From contig JAPLOZ010000073.1 of assembly GCA_026400435.1 (NCBI GenBank), positions 1-39,718 of the forward strand: DNA of 39,718 nt. The letters are read 5' to 3'. The notes below the pieces were generated by a model. It was given only the letters and a program-made list of their open reading frames with translations. It did no database searches and was not told the origin of the DNA. Of the stretch, positions 15,906 through 24,732 are shown piece after piece. The position numbers were made by a program, and so were the translations under genes. Position 1 is the stretch's first letter, and every line of letters starts with the position of its first letter. The DNA is from Hyphomicrobiales bacterium. Its GTDB lineage: Bacteria > Pseudomonadota > Alphaproteobacteria > Rhizobiales > Rhizobiaceae.

Positions 15906-16901
15906 TTAGCTTCTGCCCCTGTTGGAAAGGGCAAAGGTGAAGACGAGGGCCACGACCAGGACCGCCCCCTTCACGAAATCCTGCGTGTAGTAGGGTGCGT
16001 TCATCATCGTAAGGCCCTGCAGCAGCACGCCGACGAACAGCGCGCCGATCGCCGTGCCGAATGCATTGGGCTTCGCCGCACCCAGCACCGCAAAGCCGAT
16101 GAGCGCCGCGGCAACTGAATCCAGCAGCAGATTGTTACCCGATGCGATGTCGCCACGTCCAAGGCGGGCAGCAAGAAGAATGCCGCCGATCGAGGCGAAA
16201 ACTCCCGAAATCACATAGGCCCAGATTTTGTATGCCTTGACAGGTGCGCCGGCGAGTTCGGCGGCCCGCGGATTGCTGCCGACCGCATACATCATGCGTC
16301 CGAAGCGCGTGTACTCGAGGAAGAACCAGATCAGCACCGCCAGGATCAGGAGCACGACCACCGATACCGGGATCAGGTTCGGTATGAAGAAGTCGAAGCG
16401 ATGCCTGCCAAGCGCCAGGAAGGCCGGGCTGAACGTTCCGTTGGCGACCGAGCCGTCCGGCATGGTCATGCCGGTAGCGATCGAGCGGCCCTCGGTGGGG
16501 ATGCGCTGCAAGCCGACCAGCAGGAACATCATGCCGAGCGTGGCGAGCAGGTCTGGCACGCGCATGTAAACGATCAGGTAGCCATTGATCAGGCCGACCA
16601 GCACGCCGATGACGATGCAGATCACCACCGCCACCAGCGCGTTCTGCTCCAGCACCACCATCGCATAGGCCGCTGCCATCATGGCGGTGGTCGCGACCGA
16701 GCCGATCGACAGGTCGAAGCCGCCCACCACCAGCGTGGCGGTGACCCCGAGCGCCAGCACGCCGGTGATCGCCACCGACTGGAAGATGAACACTGCAGCC
16801 TGCGGCGACGCGAAGCCGTCAGTCGCAAGAGTGAAGAAGACGATCAGCCCCAGAAGCAGGGCGATGAAACCGTATTTGATGGCGAAGTCGCGGGGGGTCA
16901 T
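15906..16901 (-). CDS. Ribose-type ABC transporter permease (RbsC family)
   Basis: Starting at ATG 16901 (MTPRDFAIKYG...), the product has 331 residues; the reading frame extends upstream into the ATPase gene but the family begins here. It has 8-10 hydrophobic segments and the RbsC landmarks GVTATLVVGGFDLSIGSVA near residue 60 and the C-terminal GTAIGALFVGVLLQGL. It would form the homodimeric channel of the importer in the inner membrane. It lies 40 bp after the ATPase stop and 34 bp before the binding-protein start, in one operon. Confidence 0.92.
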   Translation of the reverse strand: MTPRDFAIKYGFIALLLGLIVFFTLATDGFASPQAAVFIFQSVAITGVLALGVTATLVVGGFDLSIGSVATTAMMAAAYAMVVLEQNALVAVVICIVIGVLVGLINGYLIVYMRVPDLLATLGMMFLLVGLQRIPTEGRSIATGMTMPDGSVANGTFSPAFLALGRHRFDFFIPNLIPVSVVVLLILAVLIWFFLEYTRFGRMMYAVGSNPRAAELAGAPVKAYKIWAYVISGVFASIGGILLAARLGRGDIASGNNLLLDSVAAALIGFAVLGAAKPNAFGTAIGALFVGVLLQGLTMMNAPYYTQDFVKGAVLVVALVFTFALSNRGRS

Positions 16902-16941
16902 GAACGTGCCTGGCGGATTTTGTAAAAGGACATGGACAACA

Positions 16942-18450
16942 TCACGCCGCACCGCGCACCGGCTGGCCCGCGATCTCCGCAAGCAGGCGGTCGATATCCA
17001 CTTCCGCGTTGCGGTGCTCGCCGACGATCGTGTGTTCCGACATCACAAGGATGCGGTCGGCCGTCTCCAGCGCTTCGTCGATCTCGGTCACGAAGATGAG
17101 CGTAGCGCGGCCGGCAGCGCTTGCGCGCAGCTTGGTGGCGATATCGCGCCGTGCCGCGATGTCGACCCCCTGGAAGGGCTCGTCGAGGATAAAGAGGTTC
17201 GCCGGTTGCGACATCCAGCGCGCCACCATCGTCTTTTGCTGGTTGCCACCCGACAGCGTCGCCATATCGTCGCGCTCGGTGCGGCAGACGATGCCGAGTT
17301 CGGCGATGGACGCGCGCGCCGTCGCCCGCTCGGCCCGCCGCCTGGACACGCCGAAACGCGAGATCCGGTCGAGGAAGGGCAGGCTCATGTTCTCGTAGAC
17401 ATTGAAGTCCTTGACGATGCCGTTCTCGGCACGATCCTTGGCCACCAGGAACACACCGGCTGCAATGGCGTCGGCGGTCGAGCGCGGCGCATAGGACCTG
17501 CCGCGCATCTGCATACTTCCGCCAAGCGGCCGGCGAAGACCGAACAACGTCTCGGCCAGCGCTGTCTTGCCGACGCCCACAAGCCCGGTGATCGCCACCA
17601 CTTCGCCGTCGCCGAGTTTCAGCGAAAAAGGTCGCGCATGGCCGGCAAGTGAGAGGTTTTCGACCGAGAACACGGTTCTGTCGGCGTCCTTCACGGCAAC
17701 CTGGCTGAGATTGATCTTCTGGCCGAGCATGGCGTTGACCGCGCCTTCGTAGTCGAGCGGCTTGACGTCGAACAGGCCGGTGATGCGCCCGTCGCGCAGG
17801 CTGACGATACGGTCGGCAAGCCGCCTGATGTCCGACATCCTGTGCGAGATGTAGAGGATCGCCACGCCGCGCTCGCGCAACCGGTCCACCACCGAAAACA
17901 GACGGTTCGCCTCGGCGCTCGACAACGAGGAGGTCGGCTCGTCGAGGATAAGCACTTTCGGCTCGTGCGCCATCGCTCGCGCTATCGCCACCATCTGTCG
18001 GTCGGCCAGCGAAAGCTTGCCGATTTCTGCATCGAGGTCGACGTCGAGCCCCATGCGCGCGGCGACCTCGCGTGCCTGCCTGCGCACCCTGCGCGGGTTG
18101 TAGAGGAATTTCGCGCCCGCGCCATTCAGCCGGTCGAGCGTCAGGTTCGTTGCTACATCGAGCGCCACCACGACGCCGTCATTGATGTTCTGATGCACGG
18201 TCACGACGCCGGCGCGGATCGCTTCGGCAGGCGAAGCTGGCGCGAAGTCCTTGCCATCGAGTGTGATCGTGCCGCCGTCGCGGTCATAGACGCCGCTGAC
18301 AATCCGCACGAGGGTGGATTTTCCGGCCCCGTTCGCACCCATCAGCACAGTGACTTCGCCGGCATGCAGCTCAAGGCTGACGCCGCCAAGCACCTGCGTC
18401 GGACCAAAGGATTTCCTCAGATCCGTTATACGGAATACGGCGTCTGCCAT
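16942..18450 (-). CDS. Ribose-type ABC transporter ATP-binding protein (RbsA family, two ATPase domains)
   Basis: ATG 18450 follows GGGAGGAAGC, giving 502 residues, the usual length for the duplicated sugar ATPases. The first half has Walker A GANGAGKST near residue 38, a signature-like LSLADRQMVAIARA and Walker B VLILDEPTSSL. The second half has the relaxed Walker A GLVGVGKTAL, signature LSGGNQQK and LFILDEPFQGVD. In this family only one site is a full ATPase; the changed second P-loop is normal. It is the first gene of the minus-strand operon, and its promoter is in the shared palindrome region at 18468-18530, with a predicted 5' UTR of only about 11 bases. Confidence 0.93.
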   Translation of the reverse strand: MADAVFRITDLRKSFGPTQVLGGVSLELHAGEVTVLMGANGAGKSTLVRIVSGVYDRDGGTITLDGKDFAPASPAEAIRAGVVTVHQNINDGVVVALDVATNLTLDRLNGAGAKFLYNPRRVRRQAREVAARMGLDVDLDAEIGKLSLADRQMVAIARAMAHEPKVLILDEPTSSLSSAEANRLFSVVDRLRERGVAILYISHRMSDIRRLADRIVSLRDGRITGLFDVKPLDYEGAVNAMLGQKINLSQVAVKDADRTVFSVENLSLAGHARPFSLKLGDGEVVAITGLVGVGKTALAETLFGLRRPLGGSMQMRGRSYAPRSTADAIAAGVFLVAKDRAENGIVKDFNVYENMSLPFLDRISRFGVSRRRAERATARASIAELGIVCRTERDDMATLSGGNQQKTMVARWMSQPANLFILDEPFQGVDIAARRDIATKLRASAAGRATLIFVTEIDEALETADRILVMSEHTIVGEHRNAEVDIDRLLAEIAGQPVRGAA

Positions 18451-18467
18451 GCTTCCTCCCTGGAACA

Positions 18468-18530
18468 ACGCTAGGAAGTAAGTCGGCAATTGTCAATACG
18501 ATTGACAATTGCCAGACCCCTGCCTAGTTT
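18468..18530. promoter_or_regulatory. Divergent promoters and shared operator of the ABC operon and mtnK-mtnA
   Basis: A perfect inverted repeat has arms GGCAATTGTCAAT (18485-18497) and ATTGACAATTGCC (18501-18513) around ACG. The right arm contains a consensus -35 TTGACA (18502-18507) followed after exactly 17 bp by TAGTTT (18525-18530) towards mtnK. The left arm contains the same TTGACA on the minus strand (18496-18491), followed after 17 bp by TAGCGT (18473-18468) towards the ABC operon. One bound protein would cover both -35 boxes, so this is most simply a repressor site that controls uptake and catabolism together. The regulator is not encoded next to it. Confidence 0.8.
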
Positions 18531-18564
18531 TCCGCTGCATCGGGCAGGCCGAGGGAGGAACCGG

Positions 18565-19839
18565 ATGAACGAAGCAGCGGCTTTTCAGGCCCTGACGGTT
18601 GAGACGCTGCCGGCCAGGCTCGGTTCGGTGGAAGCGCTTGCGTCGCGCATCGGCGCCGACTCTTCGCGCTGGAAAGTCGCCGAGGTGGGCGATGGCAATC
18701 TCAACCTCGTCTTTATCGTGACGGGCGAGAAGGCCGCCGCGATCGTCAAGCAGGCGCTGCCCTATGTGCGCCTTGTGGGCGAAAGTTGGCCGCTGCCGCT
18801 GAAGCGCTCGTTCTTCGAATATCACGCGCTGACGCGCCAGGCTGCGCGTGCCGGCGCCGGCTCGGTTCCCGAGATTTTCCATTTCGACAAGGGCCAGTCG
18901 CTCATCGTCATGGAATACCTCACCCCGCACGTGATCTTGCGGCGCGCCCTGATCGACGGGCGCATGTTGCCGAACATTGCCGCGGATCTCGGCCTGTTCA
19001 TGGCGCGCACGCTCTTCCGGGGTTCCGACCTGTCGATGACCGCGCGCGCGCGCAAGGAGGATCTCGCGCTGTTCGCCGACAATGTCGAGCTTTGCGACAT
19101 CACCGAGAATCTCGTCTTTACCGATCCCTACTACGAGGCCACTCTCAACCGCCACACATCGCCGCAGCTAGACGCTCTGGTCGCCGAACTGCGTGCCGAC
19201 CGTGACCTCAAGGTCGAGGCGCAGAAGCTGAAGCACATGTTTGCCGCGAACGCCGAGACCCTCGTGCATGGCGATCTGCATTCCGGCTCGATCATGGTCA
19301 CCGACGGCGACACGCGCGTCATCGATCCCGAATTCGCCTTCTATGGCCCGATGGCCTTCGACGTCGGCATGCTGCTCGCCAATTTCTGGATGTCCTTCTT
19401 CTCTCAGTCCGGCCATGAAGCGAACGGCGAACGCGAGACGATGCGCGCCTACCTGCTTGGCGTCGTCGTCGAGACCTGGGCGGTCTTTCGCGCCGAATTT
19501 TCGCATCTCTGGCGCACCGAGCGCACCGGCATGCTCTACGACCGTCGCCTGTTCGAGGATCGCGGCGATCCTCTTGGATCCGAGCAGGCATTGGACCGGG
19601 TGCTGCACGCCATCTGGGTTGACATGCTCGGCTTCGCCGGCGTCGAGGTTCACCGGCGCATCCTGGGTCTTGCCCACAATGCCGACTTCGAGACCATCGC
19701 CGATGAGAACGTGCGGGCCACCTGCGAGGCGAAGGCGCTGAAATTCGGCCGCCACATCTGCGTCAACCGCCACCGCATCCACGGCCTCGACGAGATCAAC
19801 TTACTGGCCGTCAGGATCGAGAAGGGAACAGTCTCTTGA
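18565..19839 (+). CDS. mtnK: S-methyl-5-thioribose kinase
   Basis: ATG 18565 is preceded by GAGGGAGGAA; the product has 424 residues, usual for MtnK. Diagnostic motifs are present: GDGNLNLVF near residue 41 (nucleotide loop), [17 protein letters not shown] near residue 116, the catalytic [10 protein letters not shown] starting at H235, and the metal-binding DPEFAFYGP with D254. These separate it from aminoglycoside and choline kinases of the same fold. It phosphorylates 5-methylthioribose at C1 using ATP; homologues also take 5-deoxyribose. It overlaps mtnA by 4 bp and is divergent from a pentose-type ABC importer under one operator, so it probably traps the imported sugar. No nucleosidase gene (mtnN/mtnP) is nearby, which fits import of the free sugar from outside. 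Confidence 0.93.
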   Translation: MNEAAAFQALTVETLPARLGSVEALASRIGADSSRWKVAEVGDGNLNLVFIVTGEKAAAIVKQALPYVRLVGESWPLPLKRSFFEYHALTRQAARAGAGSVPEIFHFDKGQSLIVMEYLTPHVILRRALIDGRMLPNIAADLGLFMARTLFRGSDLSMTARARKEDLALFADNVELCDITENLVFTDPYYEATLNRHTSPQLDALVAELRADRDLKVEAQKLKHMFAANAETLVHGDLHSGSIMVTDGDTRVIDPEFAFYGPMAFDVGMLLANFWMSFFSQSGHEANGERETMRAYLLGVVVETWAVFRAEFSHLWRTERTGMLYDRRLFEDRGDPLGSEQALDRVLHAIWVDMLGFAGVEVHRRILGLAHNADFETIADENVRATCEAKALKFGRHICVNRHRIHGLDEINLLAVRIEKGTVS

Positions 19840-20942
19840 AGGTTGGAGACCGCCACTACCGTACCATCTGGCCGAACGCCGACGGCCGATCGGTCGACAT
19901 CATCGACCAGCGCTGGCTGCCGCATGCTTTCCGCATCGAGACGGTCGGCACTGTCGATGGCATAGCCACCGCCATCCGCGACATGTGGGTGCGCGGCGCG
20001 CCGCTGATCGGCGTGACGGCGGCCTATGGCGTCGCCATCCAGATGAACGACGACTCCACCGATGCAGCCCTGGACCGCGTCTGGCGTCAACTGCATGAAA
20101 CCCGCCCCACGGCGATCAATCTGAGATGGGCGCTCGACGAGATGCGGCGGTCTCTTTCGCCGCTGCGGCCAAGCGACCGCGCCGCCGCGGCGTGGCGCCG
20201 CGCTGCCGAGATCGCCGACGAGGACATCGAACTCAATCGTTCGATAGGCAGACACGGCCTTGAGGTCGTCAAGCGGATCGCGGCGAAGAAAAAACCTGGC
20301 GAGCCCGTCAACATCCTGACCCACTGCAATGCCGGCTGGCTGGCGACGGTCGACTACGGCACCGCGACAGCGCCGGTCTATCTGGCGACCGAGGCGGGCA
20401 TTCCAGTCCACGTCTATGTCGACGAAACCCGGCCGCGCAACCAGGGCGCCCAGCTTACCGCATGGGAGATGGCCGGACACGGTGTGCCGCACACGCTCAT
20501 CGTCGACAATGCCGGCGGCCATCTCATGCAGCATGGGCTGGTCGACATGGTGATCGTCGGAACGGATCGCACGACGGCCAATGGCGACGTCTGCAACAAG
20601 ATCGGCACTTATCTGAAGGCGCTCGCCGCCCACGACAATGGCGTGCCATTCTATGTCGGCCTGCCGTCGCCGACCATCGATTGGACCGTGCATGACGGCT
20701 TGAAGGAAATCCCCATCGAGGAGCGCTCCGCCGACGAGGTGTCCTATGTCCAGGGCAAGACCGCATCGGGCGAAATCGCACAGGTCCGCATTTCGCCGGA
20801 AAACACCCCGGCGGCCAACCCGGCCTTCGACGTCACGCCTGCCCGCCTGATCACCGGCCTGATCACCGAGCGCGGGATCGCCAAGGCGTCGCCCGACGGG
20901 TTGAAGGCGTTGTTTCCTGAACGGGTCAGAAGCGCGGCTTAG
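19836..20942 (+). CDS. mtnA: S-methyl-5-thioribose-1-phosphate isomerase
   Basis: The gene starts at TTG 19836, inside the mtnK stop (TTGA overlap), with GAAGGGA at 19821-19827 as ribosome site. The 368-residue product belongs to the eIF-2B alpha/MtnA family. The early [15 protein letters not shown] segment binds the sugar phosphate; the catalytic cysteine is C164 in LTHCNAG and the catalytic aspartate is D244 in [10 protein letters not shown], followed by NKIGTY. The enzyme converts methylthioribose 1-phosphate to methylthioribulose 1-phosphate; related enzymes do the same with 5-deoxyribose 1-phosphate. The usual CNTG is CNAG here, a mild change next to the cysteine. The next methionine-salvage enzymes (MtnB, MtnC, MtnD) are not in the window. 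Confidence 0.94.
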   Translation: MKVGDRHYRTIWPNADGRSVDIIDQRWLPHAFRIETVGTVDGIATAIRDMWVRGAPLIGVTAAYGVAIQMNDDSTDAALDRVWRQLHETRPTAINLRWALDEMRRSLSPLRPSDRAAAAWRRAAEIADEDIELNRSIGRHGLEVVKRIAAKKKPGEPVNILTHCNAGWLATVDYGTATAPVYLATEAGIPVHVYVDETRPRNQGAQLTAWEMAGHGVPHTLIVDNAGGHLMQHGLVDMVIVGTDRTTANGDVCNKIGTYLKALAAHDNGVPFYVGLPSPTIDWTVHDGLKEIPIEERSADEVSYVQGKTASGEIAQVRISPENTPAANPAFDVTPARLITGLITERGIAKASPDGLKALFPERVRSAA

Positions 20943-21038
20943 GCGGCACCTTCCTGCCGATCAACTCGTCAGACCATACCATCTAGCTGCGGCCGGCCCA
21001 TCTCCGAAACACGCGTCTCAACAGAGCAGATCGCAAAC

Positions 21039-21395
21039 ATGACCGTCACGATCTACGGCATCAAGACCTGCGACACGGTCCGGAAGGCGCGCGCCTGGCT
21101 TGAGGGCAGGGGCGTGGCGCATCGCTTCGTCGATTATCGCGCCGAAGGCCTCGACCCCAAGAAACTCGCCGGCTGGGAAAAGGCCGTCGGCTGGGAAAGG
21201 CTGCTCAACAAGGCGAGCAGTACCTTCAAGGAGTTGCCTGAAGCCGACAAGGCCGGCCTCGACCGTAAAAGCGCGACAGCTCTGATGCAGGCGCATCCGA
21301 CCCTCATCAAGCGCCCCGTGCTCGATGTCGACGGCGCGATAACGGTGGGCTTCAAGCCCGAGATCTACGAGCGCGCGGTTTCGACCGCCGCCTGA
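21039..21395 (+). CDS. ArsC/Spx-family protein, YffB type
   Basis: The 118-residue protein opens with the YffB signature TIYGIKTCDTVRKARAWL (one cysteine, residue 11) and has the FVDYRAEGLDPKKLAGW and LIKRPVLDVDG segments of the thioredoxin-like ArsC fold. YffB-type proteins use glutathione in vitro and lack the second cysteine of true arsenate reductases, so an arsenate role is unlikely; the cellular function is not settled. It stands alone between mtnA and the sbmA/bacA gene. I see no clear promoter or terminator in the 96 bp before or the 146 bp after it. Confidence 0.88.
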   Translation: MTVTIYGIKTCDTVRKARAWLEGRGVAHRFVDYRAEGLDPKKLAGWEKAVGWERLLNKASSTFKELPEADKAGLDRKSATALMQAHPTLIKRPVLDVDGAITVGFKPEIYERAVSTAA

Positions 21396-21541
21396 CACGC
21401 CGACAGCGCAATCGTCAATTCGCCACGATTCCCCGCTCTCAGCGGCTGCCCGGCCGGTGGCGCCAGCCATTTCCTTTCATGGGGAAGTGTGGATGATGCC
21501 CGCCGACAGCTGATTTGCGCCCGATCCAAGGAGCCGCCGCT

Positions 21542-22819
21542 TTGTTCGTATCCTTTTTCCCGAAGCCTAAGCCGTTCTTCGTTTCGGCGGCGGTCTGGAG
21601 CCTTGTGCTGGTGCTTTTGTGGTTTCTCGGTGGAGAACAGCTTGGCGCTTCGCTTGGCATGCCGCCGGTGGATCCGAACGCGGCGCCGGTCATCTCGCCG
21701 CTACGGTTCCTCACTCCGTCGTTCCTGTGGTTCTACGCCTATTTCGCCGTCGGTATCGGCATCTTCTATCTCTTCTGGTCGCGTTACGCGCCGCATCCCT
21801 GGCAGAACTGGTCCATCCTCGGTTCGGGCCTGATCGTCTTTGTCACCAACTTTTCGGTCCAGGTTTCGGTTGCCCTGAACGACTGGCGTGGCTTCTTCTA
21901 CGACATGGTGCAGCGTGCGCTGACAACGCCCGGATCGGTCACACCCGGAGAGATTTATCTTGGCGTATGGCAGTTCCTGTCGCTGGCGCTGGTGGGCATC
22001 ACCGTCGCGGTGCTCAACCTGTTTTTCGTGCGCCATTACGTCTTTCGCTGGCGTACCGCGATGAACGACTACTTCACCACGTATTGGCAGCGGCTTCGCC
22101 ATCTCGAGGGGGCTTCCCAGCGTGTTCAGGACGATACGATGCGCTTCTCCTCCACCATGCAGGGGCTCGGCGTCAGTTTCATCGATTCGATCATGACGCT
22201 GATTGCCTTCCTGCCGTTGCTGGCTTCCCTGTCTCGTCATGTCACCGAAATTCCGCTGGTCGGAGCCATTCCTTATCCGCTGGTCATCGTCGCAATCGTC
22301 TGGTCGCTGTTCGGTACCGTGCTGCTTGCGGTGGTTGGCATCAAGCTGCCCGGTCTCGAGTTCAAGAACCAGCGCGTCGAGGCGGCCTTCCGCAAGGAGC
22401 TGGTGTATGGCGAGGACGACGCGACACGCGCCCAGCCGCCGACGCTGCGCGAGCTTTTCTCCAACGTCCGCAAGAACTATTTCACGCTTTATGCCCACTA
22501 CGTCTATTTCGACGTCGTGCGGTATCTCTACATTCAGGCAGACGCCGTCTTTGCCACGCTGATCCTGGTGCCAACCCTGGCGGTAGGCCGCATCACTTTC
22601 GGTGTTTTCCAGCAGGTCGTGTCGGCGTTCACCCAGGTCGCAAGCTCGTTCCAGTATCTTGTCAGCTCATGGCCGACGATCGTCGAGCTGATCTCCATCT
22701 ACAAACGCCTGCGCGCCTTCGAGGCGACGCTGGAGGGCGCGCCGTTGTCAGAGATCGATCGGCATTATCTGGAGCGTGAGCGCGAAGGCATTCGTCCGGA
22801 GGACCAGCCTGCATCGTGA
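21542..22819 (+). CDS. sbmA: SbmA/BacA-family peptide transporter
   Basis: The start is put at TTG 21542, eight bases after AAGGAG (21528-21533), because the protein then opens with [21 protein letters not shown], which is how the family begins; an upstream TTG at 21515 would add nine residues that run across the ribosome site. The 425-residue product has about seven hydrophobic segments and the family landmarks [11 protein letters not shown](I), [10 protein letters not shown] and [10 protein letters not shown]. SbmA/BacA imports proline-rich and nodule-specific cysteine-rich peptides across the inner membrane, driven by protons, and in rhizobia and brucellae it is needed for chronic life inside host cells. 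No ATPase domain is fused, as expected for SbmA rather than the BclA/Rv1819c relatives. Confidence 0.93.
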   Translation: MFVSFFPKPKPFFVSAAVWSLVLVLLWFLGGEQLGASLGMPPVDPNAAPVISPLRFLTPSFLWFYAYFAVGIGIFYLFWSRYAPHPWQNWSILGSGLIVFVTNFSVQVSVALNDWRGFFYDMVQRALTTPGSVTPGEIYLGVWQFLSLALVGITVAVLNLFFVRHYVFRWRTAMNDYFTTYWQRLRHLEGASQRVQDDTMRFSSTMQGLGVSFIDSIMTLIAFLPLLASLSRHVTEIPLVGAIPYPLVIVAIVWSLFGTVLLAVVGIKLPGLEFKNQRVEAAFRKELVYGEDDATRAQPPTLRELFSNVRKNYFTLYAHYVYFDVVRYLYIQADAVFATLILVPTLAVGRITFGVFQQVVSAFTQVASSFQYLVSSWPTIVELISIYKRLRAFEATLEGAPLSEIDRHYLEREREGIRPEDQPAS

Positions 22820-22832
22820 TGGTGATTGCCGG

Positions 22833-23867
22833 TCAGCCGCCGGCCTCGCGGGGCACCGTCTCCGCTGGCTGCGCGGTCCGCTCCAGATAGTCCGCATAAC
22901 TCGTGCAGACCACATCGGCCTTCACGCAGACCTCGCCGGCAAACTGCTCCAGCGCCTTCCAGTAGGCGCCGTCATTCATCAGTACGAAATGGAACCCGAG
23001 CTGCAGCGGGGTGCGCCCGCCCTCGTACTGGGCGTCGAACGCCGCCATGAACGCGTCGTAGCTGCGCGTCTGGAAGGCGGCCGCCTCGTCCTTCCGTTCG
23101 AAGCCACCCGAATGGCGCACGAACAGATTGTAGTCCATCGCGATCACCCGCCGTGCATTCGGTCCTTCCGGAATCTGCGGCAGCGAGAATCGCTCCACGC
23201 CATTTTCGGAATGGGGCGCGGCAGGCCCCTTCGAGATGCCGCTCGCGTCATAGCGGAAGCCCGCCGACCTCAGCGCGTCGTAAAGCGCCGCGCTGGTGCT
23301 AAGATACGGCGCGCGGAAGCCGGTGACCGCGTTTTGCGCAAAATCCTTCCACCCGGCTGGCTCGCCGGAAATCCCGTTGATCTCGTAGGCGCCAGCCATG
23401 ATCCGCTTGAACGAGGCAAATTCCTTCACCCAGTCAGCCTTGTCCCATGTCTTTCCGTCGAAATGGCCGCAGGCATGGCTGGCGATCTCGTGGCCTTCAG
23501 CTGCGGCCAGGCGGATCTCGCCGAGCCGGTCGGCCACCTCCTGCTTCGTTTGGGCAAACCCCACCTCCGACTGGCCGGCGCTTCGGCCCGGCGCCTGGTA
23601 GTCGCGCCGCGTCTCTTTGGAGAGCAGGAACACGCAGGACAGGAAATAGGTGAATCGGGCGCCGGTGCGCGCCGCCAGCGCCCGGCTGCGCTCCCATTGG
23701 GCGATGTCATGCGCCCCGTCGAACGAGATGATGACATATTGGGGTCCGGCCACAGGTCCGGCCATGGGACTGGCATCGATGTGTGCGGCTCCGGCGCCCG
23801 CCGGCATCGGCCAGACGATTGATGTGGAGACACAAAACCCTAGGGCAACGCGGCAGGCAACGGACAT
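22833..23867 (-). CDS. Secreted NodB-fold polysaccharide deacetylase-like protein
   Basis: With ATG 23867 the product (344 residues) starts with a plausible Sec signal peptide ending at an AGA-A type site near residue 26; the longer open frame upstream has no such feature. The CE4/NodB motifs can be traced: motif 1 SFDGAHD (catalytic-base aspartate D50), motif 2 SHACGH with the metal ligands H131 and H135, motif 3 FRAPYL, and a C-terminal LGFHFVL that would supply the last histidine. In motif 1 the usual second aspartate, a metal ligand in TFDDG, is glycine (G51), with another aspartate three residues on. It may act on an N-acetylated cell wall or surface glycan, or be inactive. It converges with sbmA (13 bp apart) and is divergent from the YfgM-like gene. 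Confidence 0.85.
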   Translation of the reverse strand: MSVACRVALGFCVSTSIVWPMPAGAGAAHIDASPMAGPVAGPQYVIISFDGAHDIAQWERSRALAARTGARFTYFLSCVFLLSKETRRDYQAPGRSAGQSEVGFAQTKQEVADRLGEIRLAAAEGHEIASHACGHFDGKTWDKADWVKEFASFKRIMAGAYEINGISGEPAGWKDFAQNAVTGFRAPYLSTSAALYDALRSAGFRYDASGISKGPAAPHSENGVERFSLPQIPEGPNARRVIAMDYNLFVRHSGGFERKDEAAAFQTRSYDAFMAAFDAQYEGGRTPLQLGFHFVLMNDGAYWKALEQFAGEVCVKADVVCTSYADYLERTAQPAETVPREAGG

Positions 23868-24062
23868 TGGACCCGGATTTTCACGAGCTGATACTGCCGG
23901 GATATAGGGCAAATATGGCTTCGGTTGGGTCGCGCCAACGGTTGAGGGCGACAGCGCCGCACGCCCAAATTTCACCCGCCCCCTTCCATGCCGACAAAAT
24001 TCCGCTAAAACGCGGGCTCACAAGGGGGGCCGGCCGAACAAGGCTGGCGGTTCAAGAAAAAA

Positions 24063-24728
24063 ATGTCGGACGACAGTTTCATCCGTGAAGTAAACGAGGA
24101 GATGCGCCAGGATCAGGCGCGTGCGCTGTGGGACCGCTATGGCCCGTTCGCACTGGCGCTTGCGGTCCTCGTGGTGCTCGGCACCGCCGGCTTCGTTGCC
24201 TACGAATATTGGGTCGACACACGCGCCAGCCGGTCGGGCGATGCCTTTTCTCAGGCGCTCACGCTGGCAAACGAGGGCAAGAACGACGAAGCGCTGGGTG
24301 CGCTGGAGAAGCTTGAGGGCGACGGTTTCGGCGCCTATCCGCTGCTTGCCCGCATGCGCGCCGCAACCGTGCTCGCCGCCAAGGGCGATGCAGCCGGCGC
24401 GGTCGCGGGCTTCGACGCGGTTGCCGCCGATACCTCGATCCCGGCGTCGATCCGCGACATGGCCAGTCTGCGCGCGGCCATCATTCTCGTCGACAGCGGC
24501 TCCTACGCCGATGTTTCCGCCCGCGCCGAGGCGCTGACCGCCGATACGAATCCGCTGCGTCATTCCGCGCGCGAGGCGCTCGGCCTCTCCGCGTGGAAGG
24601 AAGGCCGTTCGGCCGATGCGCTCAAACTGTTCGAGCAGATCGCGGCCGACGAGGGCGCGCCGCGCAACAGCCGCGAACGCGCCACCATGCTTGCGGAACT
24701 GATCCGCGGCCAGGGCACGGCGTCGTGA
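24063..24728 (+). CDS. YfgM-like tetratricopeptide membrane protein
   Basis: This 221-residue protein has a short cytoplasmic N-terminus ([27 protein letters not shown]), one membrane helix at about residues 30-49 ([21 protein letters not shown]) and a periplasmic part made of degenerate TPR helices. This layout and its position directly before der (4 bp gap) match the YfgM/TPR_21 family. In E. coli YfgM touches the SecYEG translocon and periplasmic chaperones; the same role here is inference. It is probably co-transcribed with der. Confidence 0.85.
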   Translation: MSDDSFIREVNEEMRQDQARALWDRYGPFALALAVLVVLGTAGFVAYEYWVDTRASRSGDAFSQALTLANEGKNDEALGALEKLEGDGFGAYPLLARMRAATVLAAKGDAAGAVAGFDAVAADTSIPASIRDMASLRAAIILVDSGSYADVSARAEALTADTNPLRHSAREALGLSAWKEGRSADALKLFEQIAADEGAPRNSRERATMLAELIRGQGTAS

Positions 24729-24732
24729 GCGT

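Noticed and set aside
14864..15940. Open frame of about 358 codons on the plus strand
   Set aside because: It is antisense to the ABC binding protein, which has a signal peptide, ribosome site and family motifs.
21039..21395. Arsenate reductase arsC
   Set aside because: The protein has the YffB signature, a single cysteine and no arsenic resistance genes beside it.
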